A stretch of 64,000 nucleotides of DNA from Fibrobacterota bacterium (GCA_028287465.1 JAQBPO010000023.1:29788-93787); one strand, 5' to 3'. Positions 36,858 to 45,700 are shown, numbered from the stretch's first letter. Program-made: numbers and translations. The notes: generated by a model from the sequence alone, not told the origin.

Positions 36858-36992
36858 TGCGTATTCCGTACATTTTCTTCACACTTCAGCTTTTTGTTAC
36901 GAACTGTCGATGCCTTGGCGCGCTTTTGTCATGTAGTGTCCGGGCCAGCGCCAATTCCAGCGTTCCTTCGGCAACGGGCGCGAGTCGATCCA
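36858..36992. promoter_or_regulatory. Shared upstream region between ureD and urtA with TTTTGTCA and a TTGGCGC/GCGCCAA repeat
   Basis: TTTTGTCA at 36924-36931 sits about 60-70 bp from both sigma-54-type elements, and TTGGCGC (36915-36921) with GCGCCAA (36948-36954) forms a perfect 7-bp inverted repeat around it. A single activator could serve both operons. Confidence 0.45.
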
Positions 36993-37008
36993 TGGCACTT
37001 GAATTGCT
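36993..37008 (+). promoter_or_regulatory. Sigma-54 promoter of urtABCDE
   Basis: TGGCAC-TTGAA-TTGCT is an exact match to the sigma-54 consensus (TGGCAC-N5-TTGCW). It predicts a start near 37020, about 40 nt before the urtA ATG. It points to nitrogen-regulated expression through an NtrC-type activator. Confidence 0.85.
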
Positions 37009-37058
37009 CTCCCCTCCTTTGTTCCAACCAACCGAGATTTCGGAGAGGAGAGTCGACG

Positions 37059-38366
37059 ATGAACCAATCGCATAACATTCTGCATGCCGCCCGTAAGGGT
37101 CTGGGCGCACTGGCCCTGGGCCTGGCCGCGTATTCCTACGCGCCGGCCGAAACGCCCGTGAAGGCGCAGGAGATCGTCAAGGTAGGCATCCTGCATTCCT
37201 TGAGCGGTACCATGGCCATTTCGGAAGTGTCCCTGAAGGACGTGGTCACCATGGCCGTCGAGGAAATCAACGCCAAGGGCGGCGTCAACGGCAAGAAGAT
37301 CGAGACCGTGGTGGTGGATCCCGCCTCGGACTGGGATCTCTTCGCGGAAAAGGCCAAGCAGCTCGTGAGCGTGGATAAGGTCGCCGTGACCTTCGGCTGT
37401 TGGACCTCGGTGTCCCGCAAATCCGTTCTCCCCGTCTATGAAGGCGCGGACGCGCTGCTGTTCTATCCCGTACAATACGAAGGCGAAGAATGCTCCAAGA
37501 GCGTGTTCTATACCGGCGCCACCCCCAATCAGCAGTTGATTCCCGCCGCGGAATACCTGATGAGCAAGGAAGGCGGGGACTACAAGAAGTTCTACCTGCT
37601 GGGAACGGATTACGTCTTCCCCCGCACGGCGAACAAGATCCTGCGCGCCTTCCTGTTGGCCAAGGGCGTGCCCGCCGCCAATATCGAGGAGGAATACACC
37701 CCGTTCCACCACCAGGATTACCAGACCATCGTCGGCAAGATCAAGAAGTTCGCCGCCGGCGGCAAGGCGGCCGTCCTCTCCACCATCAATGGCGATTCGA
37801 ACGTCCCTTTCTACAAGGAATTCGCGAACCAGGGCCTGACCTCGGCCATGTGCCCCATCATGGCCTTCTCGGTCGCCGAAGACGAACTCCGCGCCATGGA
37901 CACGCAGTACCTGGTCGGCCATCTCGCCGCCTGGAACTACTACCAGTCGGTGAAGGTCCCCTCCAACCAGACCTTCGTCAAGGCGTTCAAGGCCTTCGCC
38001 AAGAAGAACAACCTCCCCGGCGGCGACAAGCGCGTGACCGATGATCCGATGGAAGCCGCCTATATCAGCGTCAACATCTGGGCCCAGGCCGCCGCCAAGG
38101 CCAAGTCGTTCGACGTGGACAAGGTCCGCAAGGCCGCTTACGGCCTCACCTTCCAGGCCCCGGGCGGCATGGTCAAGATGGACGAGAAGAACCACCATCT
38201 CCACAAGCCCGTTCTGATAGGCGAGATCAAGAAGGACGGGCAGTTCAAGGTGGTGTGGAAGTCCAAGGGCCTCGTGGCCCCTGAACCCTGGTCCATCTAC
38301 ACCAGCCCGGACAAGGGTTGCGATCACGTTGAACATGAAGGCACCTACACCAAGGCCGGAAAGTAA
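37059..38366 (+). CDS. urtA: Urea ABC transporter substrate-binding protein
   Basis: 435 residues from the ATG at 37059 (GGAGAGGAG upstream); the frame extends further without support. The N-terminal 40 residues act as signal peptide. IVKVGILHSLSGTMAISEVSLKD, FGCWTSVSRKSVLPVYEGADALLFYPVQYEGEE, FYLLGTDYVFPRTANKI and LVGHLAAWNYYQS are typical of UrtA within the Leu/Ile/Val-binding fold. It captures urea in the periplasm. A terminator-like hairpin follows it, so it is probably expressed above the membrane components. Confidence 0.96.
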   Translation: MNQSHNILHAARKGLGALALGLAAYSYAPAETPVKAQEIVKVGILHSLSGTMAISEVSLKDVVTMAVEEINAKGGVNGKKIETVVVDPASDWDLFAEKAKQLVSVDKVAVTFGCWTSVSRKSVLPVYEGADALLFYPVQYEGEECSKSVFYTGATPNQQLIPAAEYLMSKEGGDYKKFYLLGTDYVFPRTANKILRAFLLAKGVPAANIEEEYTPFHHQDYQTIVGKIKKFAAGGKAAVLSTINGDSNVPFYKEFANQGLTSAMCPIMAFSVAEDELRAMDTQYLVGHLAAWNYYQSVKVPSNQTFVKAFKAFAKKNNLPGGDKRVTDDPMEAAYISVNIWAQAAAKAKSFDVDKVRKAAYGLTFQAPGGMVKMDEKNHHLHKPVLIGEIKKDGQFKVVWKSKGLVAPEPWSIYTSPDKGCDHVEHEGTYTKAGK

Positions 38367-38376
38367 TCACCCGGAA

Positions 38377-38412
38377 GCCGGCGCTTCCGTTCCCGGAGGC
38401 GCCGGCGTTTTT
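38377..38412 (+). terminator. Attenuating terminator between urtA and urtB
   Basis: GCCGGCGC-TTCC-gttcc-CGGAGGCGCCGGC forms a long GC-rich stem followed by G and five T residues, 10 nt after the urtA stop and 17 nt before the urtB ATG. Partial termination here would give excess binding protein, a common arrangement in ABC operons. Confidence 0.75.
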
Positions 38413-38428
38413 AAAGCAAGGTAATCGA

Positions 38429-40174
38429 ATGCTCCGCCTTTCCATCCTCCCCTACCTGGGGGCGGTACTAATGAGTCTCGCCCCGCTCCGCGCCGGGGCG
38501 GATGCTCCGGCCGAAGCCGGCCGACCCGCGTCCACGGCCCGGGACAGCGCGCAAAGGCGCCCCGCGCCCGGGACGCCTCAAGCCCTGCTCGACACCCTGC
38601 TCTTCAACCCGGACACCCGCACGGAAACCGTTACCGCCCTGCTGGCAAGCGGCGAGGCCGGCCTGCAGGGATTGTTCCAGAACCTTTTCAAGGGCAACGT
38701 TTACGAATACGCCGGACCCGAATCCGGAGCGGCCGGCAGGATGCTGGTCATCGGCGGCGCGGAAGAAGAGCGCGACAATGAGACCTGGGTCCCTTTGCTG
38801 CGCGTGCTGCCGATGGAACCCCTCAAGACCGCGACCGGAGGGCCCGCTTACGCGAAATTGGTGGACCTGGTGGAACTGGAGACCGACAGGGAAGTGCGCG
38901 CCATGATCCAGCCCGTGCTCACGGCCATGGATCTGAAAAGCCCGGACCGCCTGAAGCGAAAGTCCGCGGCCTTGGCCCTGGGCGAAACCGGCGACGCGGC
39001 CCTGACCCCCCTGCTCAAGACCGCCCGCGCGTCTGAAACCGATGCCGGCGTCATCCAACTGATGGACGAGGCCTTGGCCCGCATCGATCTCAAGTCCGCC
39101 GATCCCGCGGCCCGCGCCGAAGCGGCCGCGCGTCTCGGCGCCATCCACTCCGTGAACGTGCTCCCGGAGCTGAAGGCCATGGTGGCCACGGACAATCCCG
39201 CCGAGGCGGATCCCCGGGTCCGCAAATCCGTGGACAAGGCCATCCATAACATCGAATCCTTCCAGAGCTTCACGGGCGCGGTGCAGAACGTCTTCACGGG
39301 CCTGAGCCTCGGCTCCATCCTCATCCTCATGGCCCTGGGCCTCGCCATCATCTTCGGCCTGATGGGCGTGATCAACATGGCGCACGGGGAGTTCATGATG
39401 ATCGGCGCCTACGCCACCTTCCTCATCCAGGGCGCCTTCCAGAAATACCTGCCGGCCTCCTGCTTCGACTGGTTCCTGCCCTTGTCCCTGCCGCTCAGCT
39501 TCCTGGCCGCGGGCGGCGTGGGCATGGTGGTGGAAATGACCATCATCAAGCGCCTGTACGGGCGTCCCCTGGAAACCCTGCTGGCCACCTGGGGACTGAG
39601 CCTCCTGCTGATCCAGACCGCGCGCAGCCTGTTCGGCGATCTCACCGCCGTCTCGACGCCCTCCTTCCTGGCGAGGGGATGGGAAATCTTCCCGCAGGTG
39701 GTGCTGCCGTTCAACCGCATCTTCATCCTTTTCCTGACCGCCGTCATCGTGGCCGCGGTCAGCTGGGCCTTCTACCGCACCAGTCTGGGCACCAAGATCC
39801 GCGCCGTCACCCAGAACCGTTCCATGAGCTCATGCCTGGGCATCGCGACCCGCCGCGTGGACGCCCTGACCTTCGGCCTGGGCACCGGCATCGCGGGCGT
39901 GGCGGGCTGCGCGCTGACCCAGATCGGCAACGTGGATCCGAGCATGGGGCAGAACTATATCGTGGATTCCTTCATGGTGGTGGTCACCGGCGGCGTGGGC
40001 AAGCTGGCCGGCACGGTCATCTCGGGCATGGGCATCGGCACCTTGAACAAATTCCTGGAACCTTTCCTGCAGAGCGTGTACGCCAAGGTCGTATTGCTCG
40101 GCCTGGTGATCCTGTTCCTCCAGAACCGACCCTCGGGCCTGTTCCCGGCGAAAGGCAGGAATGAAGACACCTAG
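38429..40174 (+). CDS. urtB: Urea ABC transporter permease UrtB
   Basis: 581 residues. A signal-like N-terminus and a helical repeat region of about 250 residues (HEAT-like: KSAALALGETGDAALTPLLKTA, AAARLGAIHSVNVLPELKAM) precede the LivH-type membrane domain that begins near FTGLSLGSILILMALGLAIIFGLMGVINMAHGEFMMIGAY. The extracytoplasmic N-terminal domain is usual for UrtB. With UrtC it forms the urea channel. AAGG precedes the ATG; the 3' end overlaps urtC by 14 nt. Confidence 0.95.
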   Translation: MLRLSILPYLGAVLMSLAPLRAGADAPAEAGRPASTARDSAQRRPAPGTPQALLDTLLFNPDTRTETVTALLASGEAGLQGLFQNLFKGNVYEYAGPESGAAGRMLVIGGAEEERDNETWVPLLRVLPMEPLKTATGGPAYAKLVDLVELETDREVRAMIQPVLTAMDLKSPDRLKRKSAALALGETGDAALTPLLKTARASETDAGVIQLMDEALARIDLKSADPAARAEAAARLGAIHSVNVLPELKAMVATDNPAEADPRVRKSVDKAIHNIESFQSFTGAVQNVFTGLSLGSILILMALGLAIIFGLMGVINMAHGEFMMIGAYATFLIQGAFQKYLPASCFDWFLPLSLPLSFLAAGGVGMVVEMTIIKRLYGRPLETLLATWGLSLLLIQTARSLFGDLTAVSTPSFLARGWEIFPQVVLPFNRIFILFLTAVIVAAVSWAFYRTSLGTKIRAVTQNRSMSSCLGIATRRVDALTFGLGTGIAGVAGCALTQIGNVDPSMGQNYIVDSFMVVVTGGVGKLAGTVISGMGIGTLNKFLEPFLQSVYAKVVLLGLVILFLQNRPSGLFPAKGRNEDT

Positions 40175-41441
40175 GGTATTCGGCCTATTCGCGCGCCGGG
40201 AGCGCACGGCGCTCGTCCTGGCGGGGTTGGCGATCGTGGTCGTGCCGATCCTCAACGCCTTCGGCGTGGTTTCCGATCTCAACCTGAACCTGATGGGGCG
40301 GTGGTTCTGCTTCGCCCTGGCGGCCCTGGGCATCGATCTCATCTGGGGCTATACCGGGATCATGTCCTTGTGCCAGGCCGTATTCTTCTGCCTGGGCGGC
40401 TACTGCATCGGCATGCACATGCTCCTCAAGACGGGGACCAAGAGCGTATACGGGAGCTCCCTGCCGGATTTCATGGTATGGAACCAGGTCAAGGCACTGC
40501 CTTGGTTCTGGGAACCGTTCCGGCATTTCCCGGTGGCCCTGGCCTTGGCGCTGGCCGTCCCGGTCGCCTTCGCCTTCGTCTTCGGCTTCTTTGCCTTCCG
40601 CAGCCGCATCAAGGGCGTCTATTTCTCCATCATCACCCAGGCCCTGGCCCTGGCCATGTGGCTCATCTTCCTCCGCAACGAGACCATGCTCGGCGGCACC
40701 AACGGCCTCACGGACTTCAAGACCCTGCTCGGCTTCCAATTGTCGGATCCGTCCTCCAAGCGTTGGCTCTACGTCCTCACGGCCGTCATCCTGGCCCTGG
40801 CGTATTTCGGGGCGCGCTATATGGTGGGCTCCAAGCTGGGCAAGGTGCTGGTGGCCATCCGCGACAGCGAGCATCGCCTGCGTTTCACGGGCTTCCCGGT
40901 CACGCGCTATAAGCTCTTCGCCTTCTGCGTCGCGGCCCTGCTGGCCGCAATCGGCGGCATCCTGTACGTCCCCCAGACCGGCATCATCACCCCCGGCCGC
41001 ATGGACGTGAAGAGCTCTCTGGAGATGATCGTATGGGCCGCCGTGGGCGGACGCGGAACCTTGGGTGGTCCCATCCTGGGCGCCATCGGCGTCAGCCTGG
41101 CCTACAGCTTCCTGACCAGCCACTTCCCCGGGTCCTGGTCGTATTTCCTGGGCATCCTGTTCATCACCGTGGTGCTTTTCTTCCCCGAAGGCGCGGTCGG
41201 TGCCCTCGCCAAGCTGAAGCTGCGCCGGGGCAAGGCCAAACCAGCTCCTATCCCGGAAGCGTCTCATGCCTCGCAATCCGATGACGACGCCCGCTTATCC
41301 GGAACCGTCCTTGCGGCCGGTGCCGGAACCGCCCTTACGGCCAGTGCCGAAACCACCCTTACGGCCAATGCCGCAACCACCAATGCATCAGCCGCGTCCG
41401 CCACCGTGGAAGCGACCGCCGTCCTCAAGGAGAGCGTATGA
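40161..41441 (+). CDS. urtC: Urea ABC transporter permease UrtC with repetitive C-terminal tail
   Basis: 426 residues with LivM-type membrane segments: LMGRWFCFALAALGIDLIWGYTGIMSLCQAVFF, VAFAFVFGFFAFRSRIKGVYFSII, and the coupling region RDSEHRLRFTGFPVTRYKLF. It pairs with UrtB in the inner membrane. The last 55 residues after PEGAVGALAKLKLRRGK are an Ala/Thr-rich low-complexity tail made from 24-bp tandem repeats; it is not part of the family fold. It overlaps urtD by 4 nt (ATGA). Confidence 0.94.
   Translation: MKTPRVFGLFARRERTALVLAGLAIVVVPILNAFGVVSDLNLNLMGRWFCFALAALGIDLIWGYTGIMSLCQAVFFCLGGYCIGMHMLLKTGTKSVYGSSLPDFMVWNQVKALPWFWEPFRHFPVALALALAVPVAFAFVFGFFAFRSRIKGVYFSIITQALALAMWLIFLRNETMLGGTNGLTDFKTLLGFQLSDPSSKRWLYVLTAVILALAYFGARYMVGSKLGKVLVAIRDSEHRLRFTGFPVTRYKLFAFCVAALLAAIGGILYVPQTGIITPGRMDVKSSLEMIVWAAVGGRGTLGGPILGAIGVSLAYSFLTSHFPGSWSYFLGILFITVVLFFPEGAVGALAKLKLRRGKAKPAPIPEASHASQSDDDARLSGTVLAAGAGTALTASAETTLTANAATTNASAASATVEATAVLKESV
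41310..41381 (+). repeat. Three 24-bp tandem repeats in the urtC 3' end
   Basis: Units at 41310, 41334 and 41358 of the form CTTRCGGCCRRTGCCGNAACCRCC encode L-(A/T)-A-(G/S/N)-A-(G/E/A)-T-(A/T). The 24-bp length keeps the frame, so variation would only change the cytoplasmic tail. Confidence 0.85.
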
Positions 41442-42253
41442 CCAAACGCATCCTGCACGTCGAGGACCTGATGGTATCCTTCGACGGGTTCAAGGCCCTG
41501 GACATCGCCTTCTTCGAACTCGAGGAAAAGGAACTCCGCGTGGTCATCGGACCCAACGGCGCGGGCAAGACCACCTTCATGGACGTCCTATGCGGCAAGA
41601 CCAAGCCGCATACGGGAAGCGCCATGATGGAAGGGAAGGACCTGGTGTCCTTGAACGAGCAGGAGATCGTGGAACTGGGCGTGGGCCGCAAGTTCCAGAC
41701 GCCCTCCGTGTTCGGCAGCCTGTCCGTCTTCGACAACCTGATGCTGGCCTTCAAGACCGATCGCAAGGTCTGGCGGTCCCTTTTCTACCGCCTCACGCCG
41801 CAGGCCAAGACCCGTATCGAGGAGGTCGCGGAGACCGTTGGCCTCAAGGACGCCCTGTCCATGCAGGCGGCATTCCTCTCCCATGGCCAGAAGCAATGGC
41901 TGGAAATCGGGATGTTGATCCTGCAGGATCCCAAACTTTTGTTGATCGATGAGCCCGCCGCGGGCATGACCGACGAGGAGACCGCCAAGACCGGGCGGCT
42001 CCTCCTGGACCTGGCCGACCGCCATTCCATCATCGTCATCGAGCATGACATGGAGTTCGTCAAGCAACTCGCCCGGAAGGTGACGGTGCTCTGCGAGGGC
42101 AAGATCCTCACGGAAGGGCCCATCGAGAAGGTGCAGGACGATCCCCAGGTCATCGAACGCTACCTGGGCCGTTCCCACGGGACCCGGGCCGAAAAAGCCG
42201 AACGGCTCGCGACGGCGCCCGCCGCGGTCGGCTCCGCCGGAGGGAATCCCTGA
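41438..42253 (+). CDS. urtD: Urea ABC transporter ATP-binding protein UrtD
   Basis: 271 residues. Walker A GPNGAGKTTF, Q-loop in GRKFQTPSVF, the UrtD-type signature LSHGQKQWLEIGM (instead of LSGGQ), Walker B LLLIDEPAAGMTDEE and switch His in IVIEHDMEFV. One of the two LivG/LivF-like ATPases driving urea import. It overlaps urtC and is 2 nt ahead of urtE. Confidence 0.96.
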   Translation: MTKRILHVEDLMVSFDGFKALDIAFFELEEKELRVVIGPNGAGKTTFMDVLCGKTKPHTGSAMMEGKDLVSLNEQEIVELGVGRKFQTPSVFGSLSVFDNLMLAFKTDRKVWRSLFYRLTPQAKTRIEEVAETVGLKDALSMQAAFLSHGQKQWLEIGMLILQDPKLLLIDEPAAGMTDEETAKTGRLLLDLADRHSIIVIEHDMEFVKQLARKVTVLCEGKILTEGPIEKVQDDPQVIERYLGRSHGTRAEKAERLATAPAAVGSAGGNP

Positions 42254-42255
42254 AC

Positions 42256-43026
42256 ATGTCCGATACCGCGACCCTCTCCCCCCAATCGATCCAGGCCGCC
42301 GCAGGCTTAGTATCCGCGACGGCGCCGCTGCTGCGGGTCAAGGGCCTGGACATCCATTACGGCGAAAGCCAGGTACTGCGCGACGTGAACCTGGAATTGA
42401 GACCGGGAACCATCACCGCTCTCATGGGCCGCAACGGCGTGGGAAAGACCACCCTGCTGAAGGCCATCATGGGCCTGCTGCCCGCTCGCAAGGGCGAGGT
42501 CGCGTTCCAGGGCCGATCCCTGAACGGCCTGCCCCCTGAGAAACGCGCCCGCGCCGGAATCGCCTACGTGCCCCAGGGCCGCGAGATCTTCGCCAGGCTC
42601 ACCATCGAAGAGAACCTGTTGCTGGGCCTGGAGGCGCGGCCGGATCGCCTGAAGAGGATTCCCGAAGAGGAGGTCTTCGGCCTGTTCCCTTTCCTCGCCG
42701 GCATGCTCAAGCGATTGGGCGGGAACCTGTCGGGCGGCCAGCAACAGCAATTGGCCATCGCCCGCGCCTTGCTCGGCAAACCCAAGGTGCTCCTCCTGGA
42801 TGAACCTACCGAGGGCATCCAGCCTTCCATCATCGACGATATCGAAAAGGTCCTGTTAGGCCTCAAGGCCAAGGGGGACATCGCGGTCCTCCTCGTCGAG
42901 CAATACCTGGACTTCGCGCGCCGCCTGGGCGATCGGTATTACATCATGGAACGCGGGACCATGGTCCAGGGCGGCAAGACCTCAGAGCTGACCGAGGAAA
43001 GCGTCAAGAAGCACCTGGCCTTCTGA
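42256..43026 (+). CDS. urtE: Urea ABC transporter ATP-binding protein UrtE
   Basis: 256 residues. Walker A GRNGVGKTTL, AYVPQGREIFARLTIEENL (LivF/UrtE Q-loop region), signature LSGGQQQQLAIARAL, Walker B VLLLDEPTEGIQPSI, switch LLVEQYLDFA. It forms a heterodimer with UrtD. The N-terminus is about 20 residues longer than usual. Last gene of the urt operon, followed by 285 bp upstream of amt. Confidence 0.96.
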   Translation: MSDTATLSPQSIQAAAGLVSATAPLLRVKGLDIHYGESQVLRDVNLELRPGTITALMGRNGVGKTTLLKAIMGLLPARKGEVAFQGRSLNGLPPEKRARAGIAYVPQGREIFARLTIEENLLLGLEARPDRLKRIPEEEVFGLFPFLAGMLKRLGGNLSGGQQQQLAIARALLGKPKVLLLDEPTEGIQPSIIDDIEKVLLGLKAKGDIAVLLVEQYLDFARRLGDRYYIMERGTMVQGGKTSELTEESVKKHLAF

Positions 43027-43311
43027 CTTCCGCGCTGTCCGACTGCTCCGCACCGAACACCCCGCTCCAACCTCCTGACCGCCCCTGATTTGTCACTTTT
43101 TAGCTTAACAATTCACCCATTGGCAGTTTTTGTTGACAAATGGTGACAGAATCCGGACGACCAGGGCTTCGGGTTTCCATTTTAATTCCGAATCCGCCCA
43201 TTTGTTCGCTTTGGCATAGTCGATGCTATACACCGTAGTTGAAGCCAGAAATGAGTTTCCTCTGGGCCGGGTCGGAAAGAGAAACAGAATCAAAAATCGA
43301 GGAACCCTAAA
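43027..43311 (+). promoter_or_regulatory. amt upstream region with paired TTTGTCA/TGACAAA boxes
   Basis: A/T-rich regulatory region. TTTGTCA at 43089-43095 and TGACAAA at 43134-43140 are a perfect 7-bp inverted pair 45 bp apart, followed by GGTGACAG to 43149. They lie about 70-120 bp upstream of the sigma-54 element at 43212, the position expected for enhancer sites. Confidence 0.5.
43212..43227 (+). promoter_or_regulatory. Sigma-54 promoter of amt
   Basis: TGGCAT-AGTCG-ATGCT keeps the essential GG and GC with the correct 10-bp spacing; only the first base of the -12 box departs from TTGCW. Predicted start about 43239, 73 nt before the amt ATG. Confidence 0.7.
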
Positions 43312-44811
43312 ATGATGAAAAGCATAGCCAATCGATTCAAGCCTCTCGCGGCCTGGGCCATCGCCCTCAGCCTGCTGGGCGCAACGGCCAGTTTCGCCGA
43401 GACCGCGGTCGCCGATACGGCGAAGGCCGTCGAAGCGGCCGCTCCGGTCGTTGCCGCCGCTCCCGCAGGCGTGGACTCCGCCACCCTGGCCCGCATCTCG
43501 GATCTGGAAGCGTACATGAACAATGTCTCCCCGGCCCACTCCCTGGTCGGCGTTCCCGGCCCCGGCCATAACGGTTTCATGATGGTTTGCGCGGCCCTGG
43601 TGCTCTTCATGACCCTGCCCGGCCTGTTCCTGTTCTACGGCGGCCTGGTCCGCACCAAGAACGTCCTTTCCGTCATCGCGCAGTGCTTCGGCTGCGCCGG
43701 CCTGGTCACCATCATGTGGTGGGCCTTCGGATACAGCTTCGCGTTCGACGCCGGCTCGCAATTCCTCGGCGGCCTGCATTTCGCCTTCCTCAAGGGCGTG
43801 ACCTCAGCCCCCAATACCAATTACGCGGGCTGGGTCTCCCAGAACGTCTTCGCCATGTACCAGCTCATGTTCGCCATCATCACCCCCGCCCTGATCGTCG
43901 GCGCCATCGCCGAGCGCATGAAGTACAGCGCCATCATGCTCTTCATCCTCGGATGGATGCTGGTCGTCTACTTCCCCCTGGCCCACATGGTATGGGGCGT
44001 GGACGGCATGATGAACGGCGTGTGGAACGCCGCCGCCAAGATCAAGGCCATCGACTTCGCCGGCGGAACCGTCGTGCACATGTCCTCCGGCTGGTCCGCC
44101 CTGGTCCTCTGCCTCATCCTCGGCAAGCGCGTCGGATTCGGCCAGAAGAACTTCGCCCCGCATAGCCTGGTCCTCACCGCGATCGGCACGGGCATGCTCT
44201 GGGTCGGCTGGTACGGCTTCAACGCCGGCTCCGCCGTCGCCGCCGACGGCGTCGCCTCGAACGCCTTCATGACCACCACCCTCGCCACCGCCGTCGCCGC
44301 TTTCGTCTGGCCCATGCTCGAATGGATCTTCCGCGGCAAGCCCACGGTCCTCGGCTTCTGCTCCGGCGCCGTCGGCGGCCTGGTCGTCATCACCCCCGCC
44401 ACCGGCTTCGTGAACGCCACCGGCGCGGTCATCATCGGCGTGCTCGCCGGCATCGTCCCCTTCCTGGCCGTCACCCAGCTCAAGAACTGGTTCAAGTACG
44501 ACGACGCCCTCGATACCTTCGGCGTGCACGGCGTGGGCGGAACCCTCGGCGCCCTGGTCACCGGATTCCTGGCCGATCCTTCGGTGAACGCCAACCTGAA
44601 CCTGAATCTCAAGGACATCGTAGGCAAGACCCTGTGGATCGAACAGCTCAAGGCCATCGGTTTCACCATGGCGCTCGCCATCATCGGGACCTTGGTGCTG
44701 GTTTTCATCGTCAAGGTGGTGGTGGGCCTGCGCCCCAGCCATGACGACGAACTGCAGGGCCTCGACTTCGCCGACCACGGGGAAGCCGGTTACCACTACG
44801 ACGAGAACTAG
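43312..44811 (+). CDS. amt: Ammonium transporter Amt
   Basis: 499 residues. A signal peptide (cleaved near SFAETA) and an Ala-rich linker precede eleven membrane helices. Family blocks: LFLFYGGLVRTKNVLSV, AGGTVVHMSSGWSALV with the first pore His at about 256, DTFGVHGVGGTLGALVTG with the second at about 406, MLWVGWYGFNAGSA. It conducts ammonium/ammonia into the cell and is gated by PII in characterised systems; a PII gene lies at the other end of the island. GAGGA precedes the ATG by 8 nt. Followed by a strong terminator. Confidence 0.96.
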   Translation: MMKSIANRFKPLAAWAIALSLLGATASFAETAVADTAKAVEAAAPVVAAAPAGVDSATLARISDLEAYMNNVSPAHSLVGVPGPGHNGFMMVCAALVLFMTLPGLFLFYGGLVRTKNVLSVIAQCFGCAGLVTIMWWAFGYSFAFDAGSQFLGGLHFAFLKGVTSAPNTNYAGWVSQNVFAMYQLMFAIITPALIVGAIAERMKYSAIMLFILGWMLVVYFPLAHMVWGVDGMMNGVWNAAAKIKAIDFAGGTVVHMSSGWSALVLCLILGKRVGFGQKNFAPHSLVLTAIGTGMLWVGWYGFNAGSAVAADGVASNAFMTTTLATAVAAFVWPMLEWIFRGKPTVLGFCSGAVGGLVVITPATGFVNATGAVIIGVLAGIVPFLAVTQLKNWFKYDDALDTFGVHGVGGTLGALVTGFLADPSVNANLNLNLKDIVGKTLWIEQLKAIGFTMALAIIGTLVLVFIVKVVVGLRPSHDDELQGLDFADHGEAGYHYDEN

Positions 44812-44896
44812 CCTGTAAAGCGCGGTTGGAGAACCCGGGAAGCCGGATTCCCGGCCAACCGAAGCCTCCAGGCTTGAGCCTGGGATGGAATGTAGA

Positions 44897-44927
44897 GGCG
44901 GACCCAGCGGGGTCCGCCTTTTGTTTT
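44897..44927 (+). terminator. Rho-independent terminator of amt
   Basis: GGCGGACCC-AGCG-GGGTCCGCC, a 9-bp stem, followed by TTTTGTTTT. Confidence 0.9.
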
Positions 44928-44989
44928 GGGGGTTTTCAGCCGGTTGGCAGTTCAGGCTCGGGAAACTAAATTACTTTGCCCTTGGTCGA

Positions 44990-45066
44990 CGGGATGTGGC
45001 TCAGTCTGGTAGAGCACTTGCTTCGGGAGCAAGGGGTCGTGGGTTCGAATCCCGCCATCCCGACCA
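44990..45066 (+). tRNA. tRNA-Pro (CGG anticodon)
   Basis: Acceptor CGGGATG pairs with CATCCCG, the anticodon stem CTTGC/GCAAG encloses TTCGGGA with anticodon CGG, the T-arm GTGGG-TTCGAAT-CCCGC is normal, and CCA is encoded, unlike the other two tRNAs in the window. Confidence 0.96.
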
Positions 45067-45074
45067 ATTTTTAA

Positions 45075-45108
45075 GGCCCGGTTTTCCGCGAGGGAACCGG
45101 GCCTTTTT
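45075..45108 (+). terminator. Terminator after tRNA-Pro
   Basis: GGCCCGGTT and AACCGGGCC form a 9-bp stem followed by five T residues, 8 nt after the tRNA. Confidence 0.88.
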
Positions 45109-45118
45109 GCGTCCCGCC

Positions 45119-45700
45119 TCAGAAACCCTTGCGCAAACCCAGGCTCGACGTGATGACGAAGGGGTATCCGGGGACCACGCTGTATAGGATACCCAGACCA
45201 TGGCCGATCTTGAATTCGGTTTCCACGTTCCCGCCGAACCAGATGAAAGCGCTTTGGAAACGATCCGAGGGCCTGGGGCGTCCGAAGAACGCGTCGGAGC
45301 GATAGCGTTCCACCCGGCCCAACCAGCTTTCGCGCCAGAGCAGGCTGGGGCCGATGCCGATGCGAAGAGCAAATCGGTCCGCCGGCGCCCAATTGAGCCG
45401 GAAGCCGAGATGGGCGAAGCCGGCCCAGACGTCGGCGCAATCCTTATAGAGGGCTCCCGCGCCGCGCACCAGCAGCCAGGGCAACACATAATAGTCCGCA
45501 TAGGTTTCCGCGCCCACCTGGAAAACCCAATAGGCCTTGTCGTCCAATTGCCGCGGATATTCGGCTCCACCGCCGCCGGGATGATAGGTGAGGGCGTAAT
45601 AGTTGGCCCCGATCGCGAAGCGGTCGGCATAATCCGGTTCCGCCCGGCAACATGCCGCCAGGATCAGGGCGGCAACCAAGGTATGGATCATTCGCGGCAT
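45119..45700 (-). CDS. Exported beta-barrel-like protein, unknown function
   Basis: 193 residues from the ATG at 45700 (GAGG 8 nt upstream; a TTG one codon earlier is possible). Signal sequence ending near LAACCRAEP, possibly a lipoprotein (LAAC). The mature part has short amphipathic strands rich in Tyr/Trp/Gly (FAIGANYYALTYHPG, LGFRLNWAPADRFALRIGIG, FQSAFIWFGGNVETEFKIG) and ends SLGLRKGF with a terminal Phe, as in small outer-membrane barrels. No family recognised. It lies 66 nt behind the sugar-dehydrogenase-like gene on the same strand. Confidence 0.75.
   Translation of the reverse strand: MPRMIHTLVAALILAACCRAEPDYADRFAIGANYYALTYHPGGGGAEYPRQLDDKAYWVFQVGAETYADYYVLPWLLVRGAGALYKDCADVWAGFAHLGFRLNWAPADRFALRIGIGPSLLWRESWLGRVERYRSDAFFGRPRPSDRFQSAFIWFGGNVETEFKIGHGLGILYSVVPGYPFVITSSLGLRKGF

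Noticed and set aside
43120..43137. TGGCAGTTTTTGTTGAC upstream of amt as a sigma-54 promoter, or its TTGACA as a sigma-70 -35 box
   Set aside because: The -12 GC is missing at the required spacing, and no -10 hexamer lies 16-18 bp after TTGACA. The element at 43212 fits much better.
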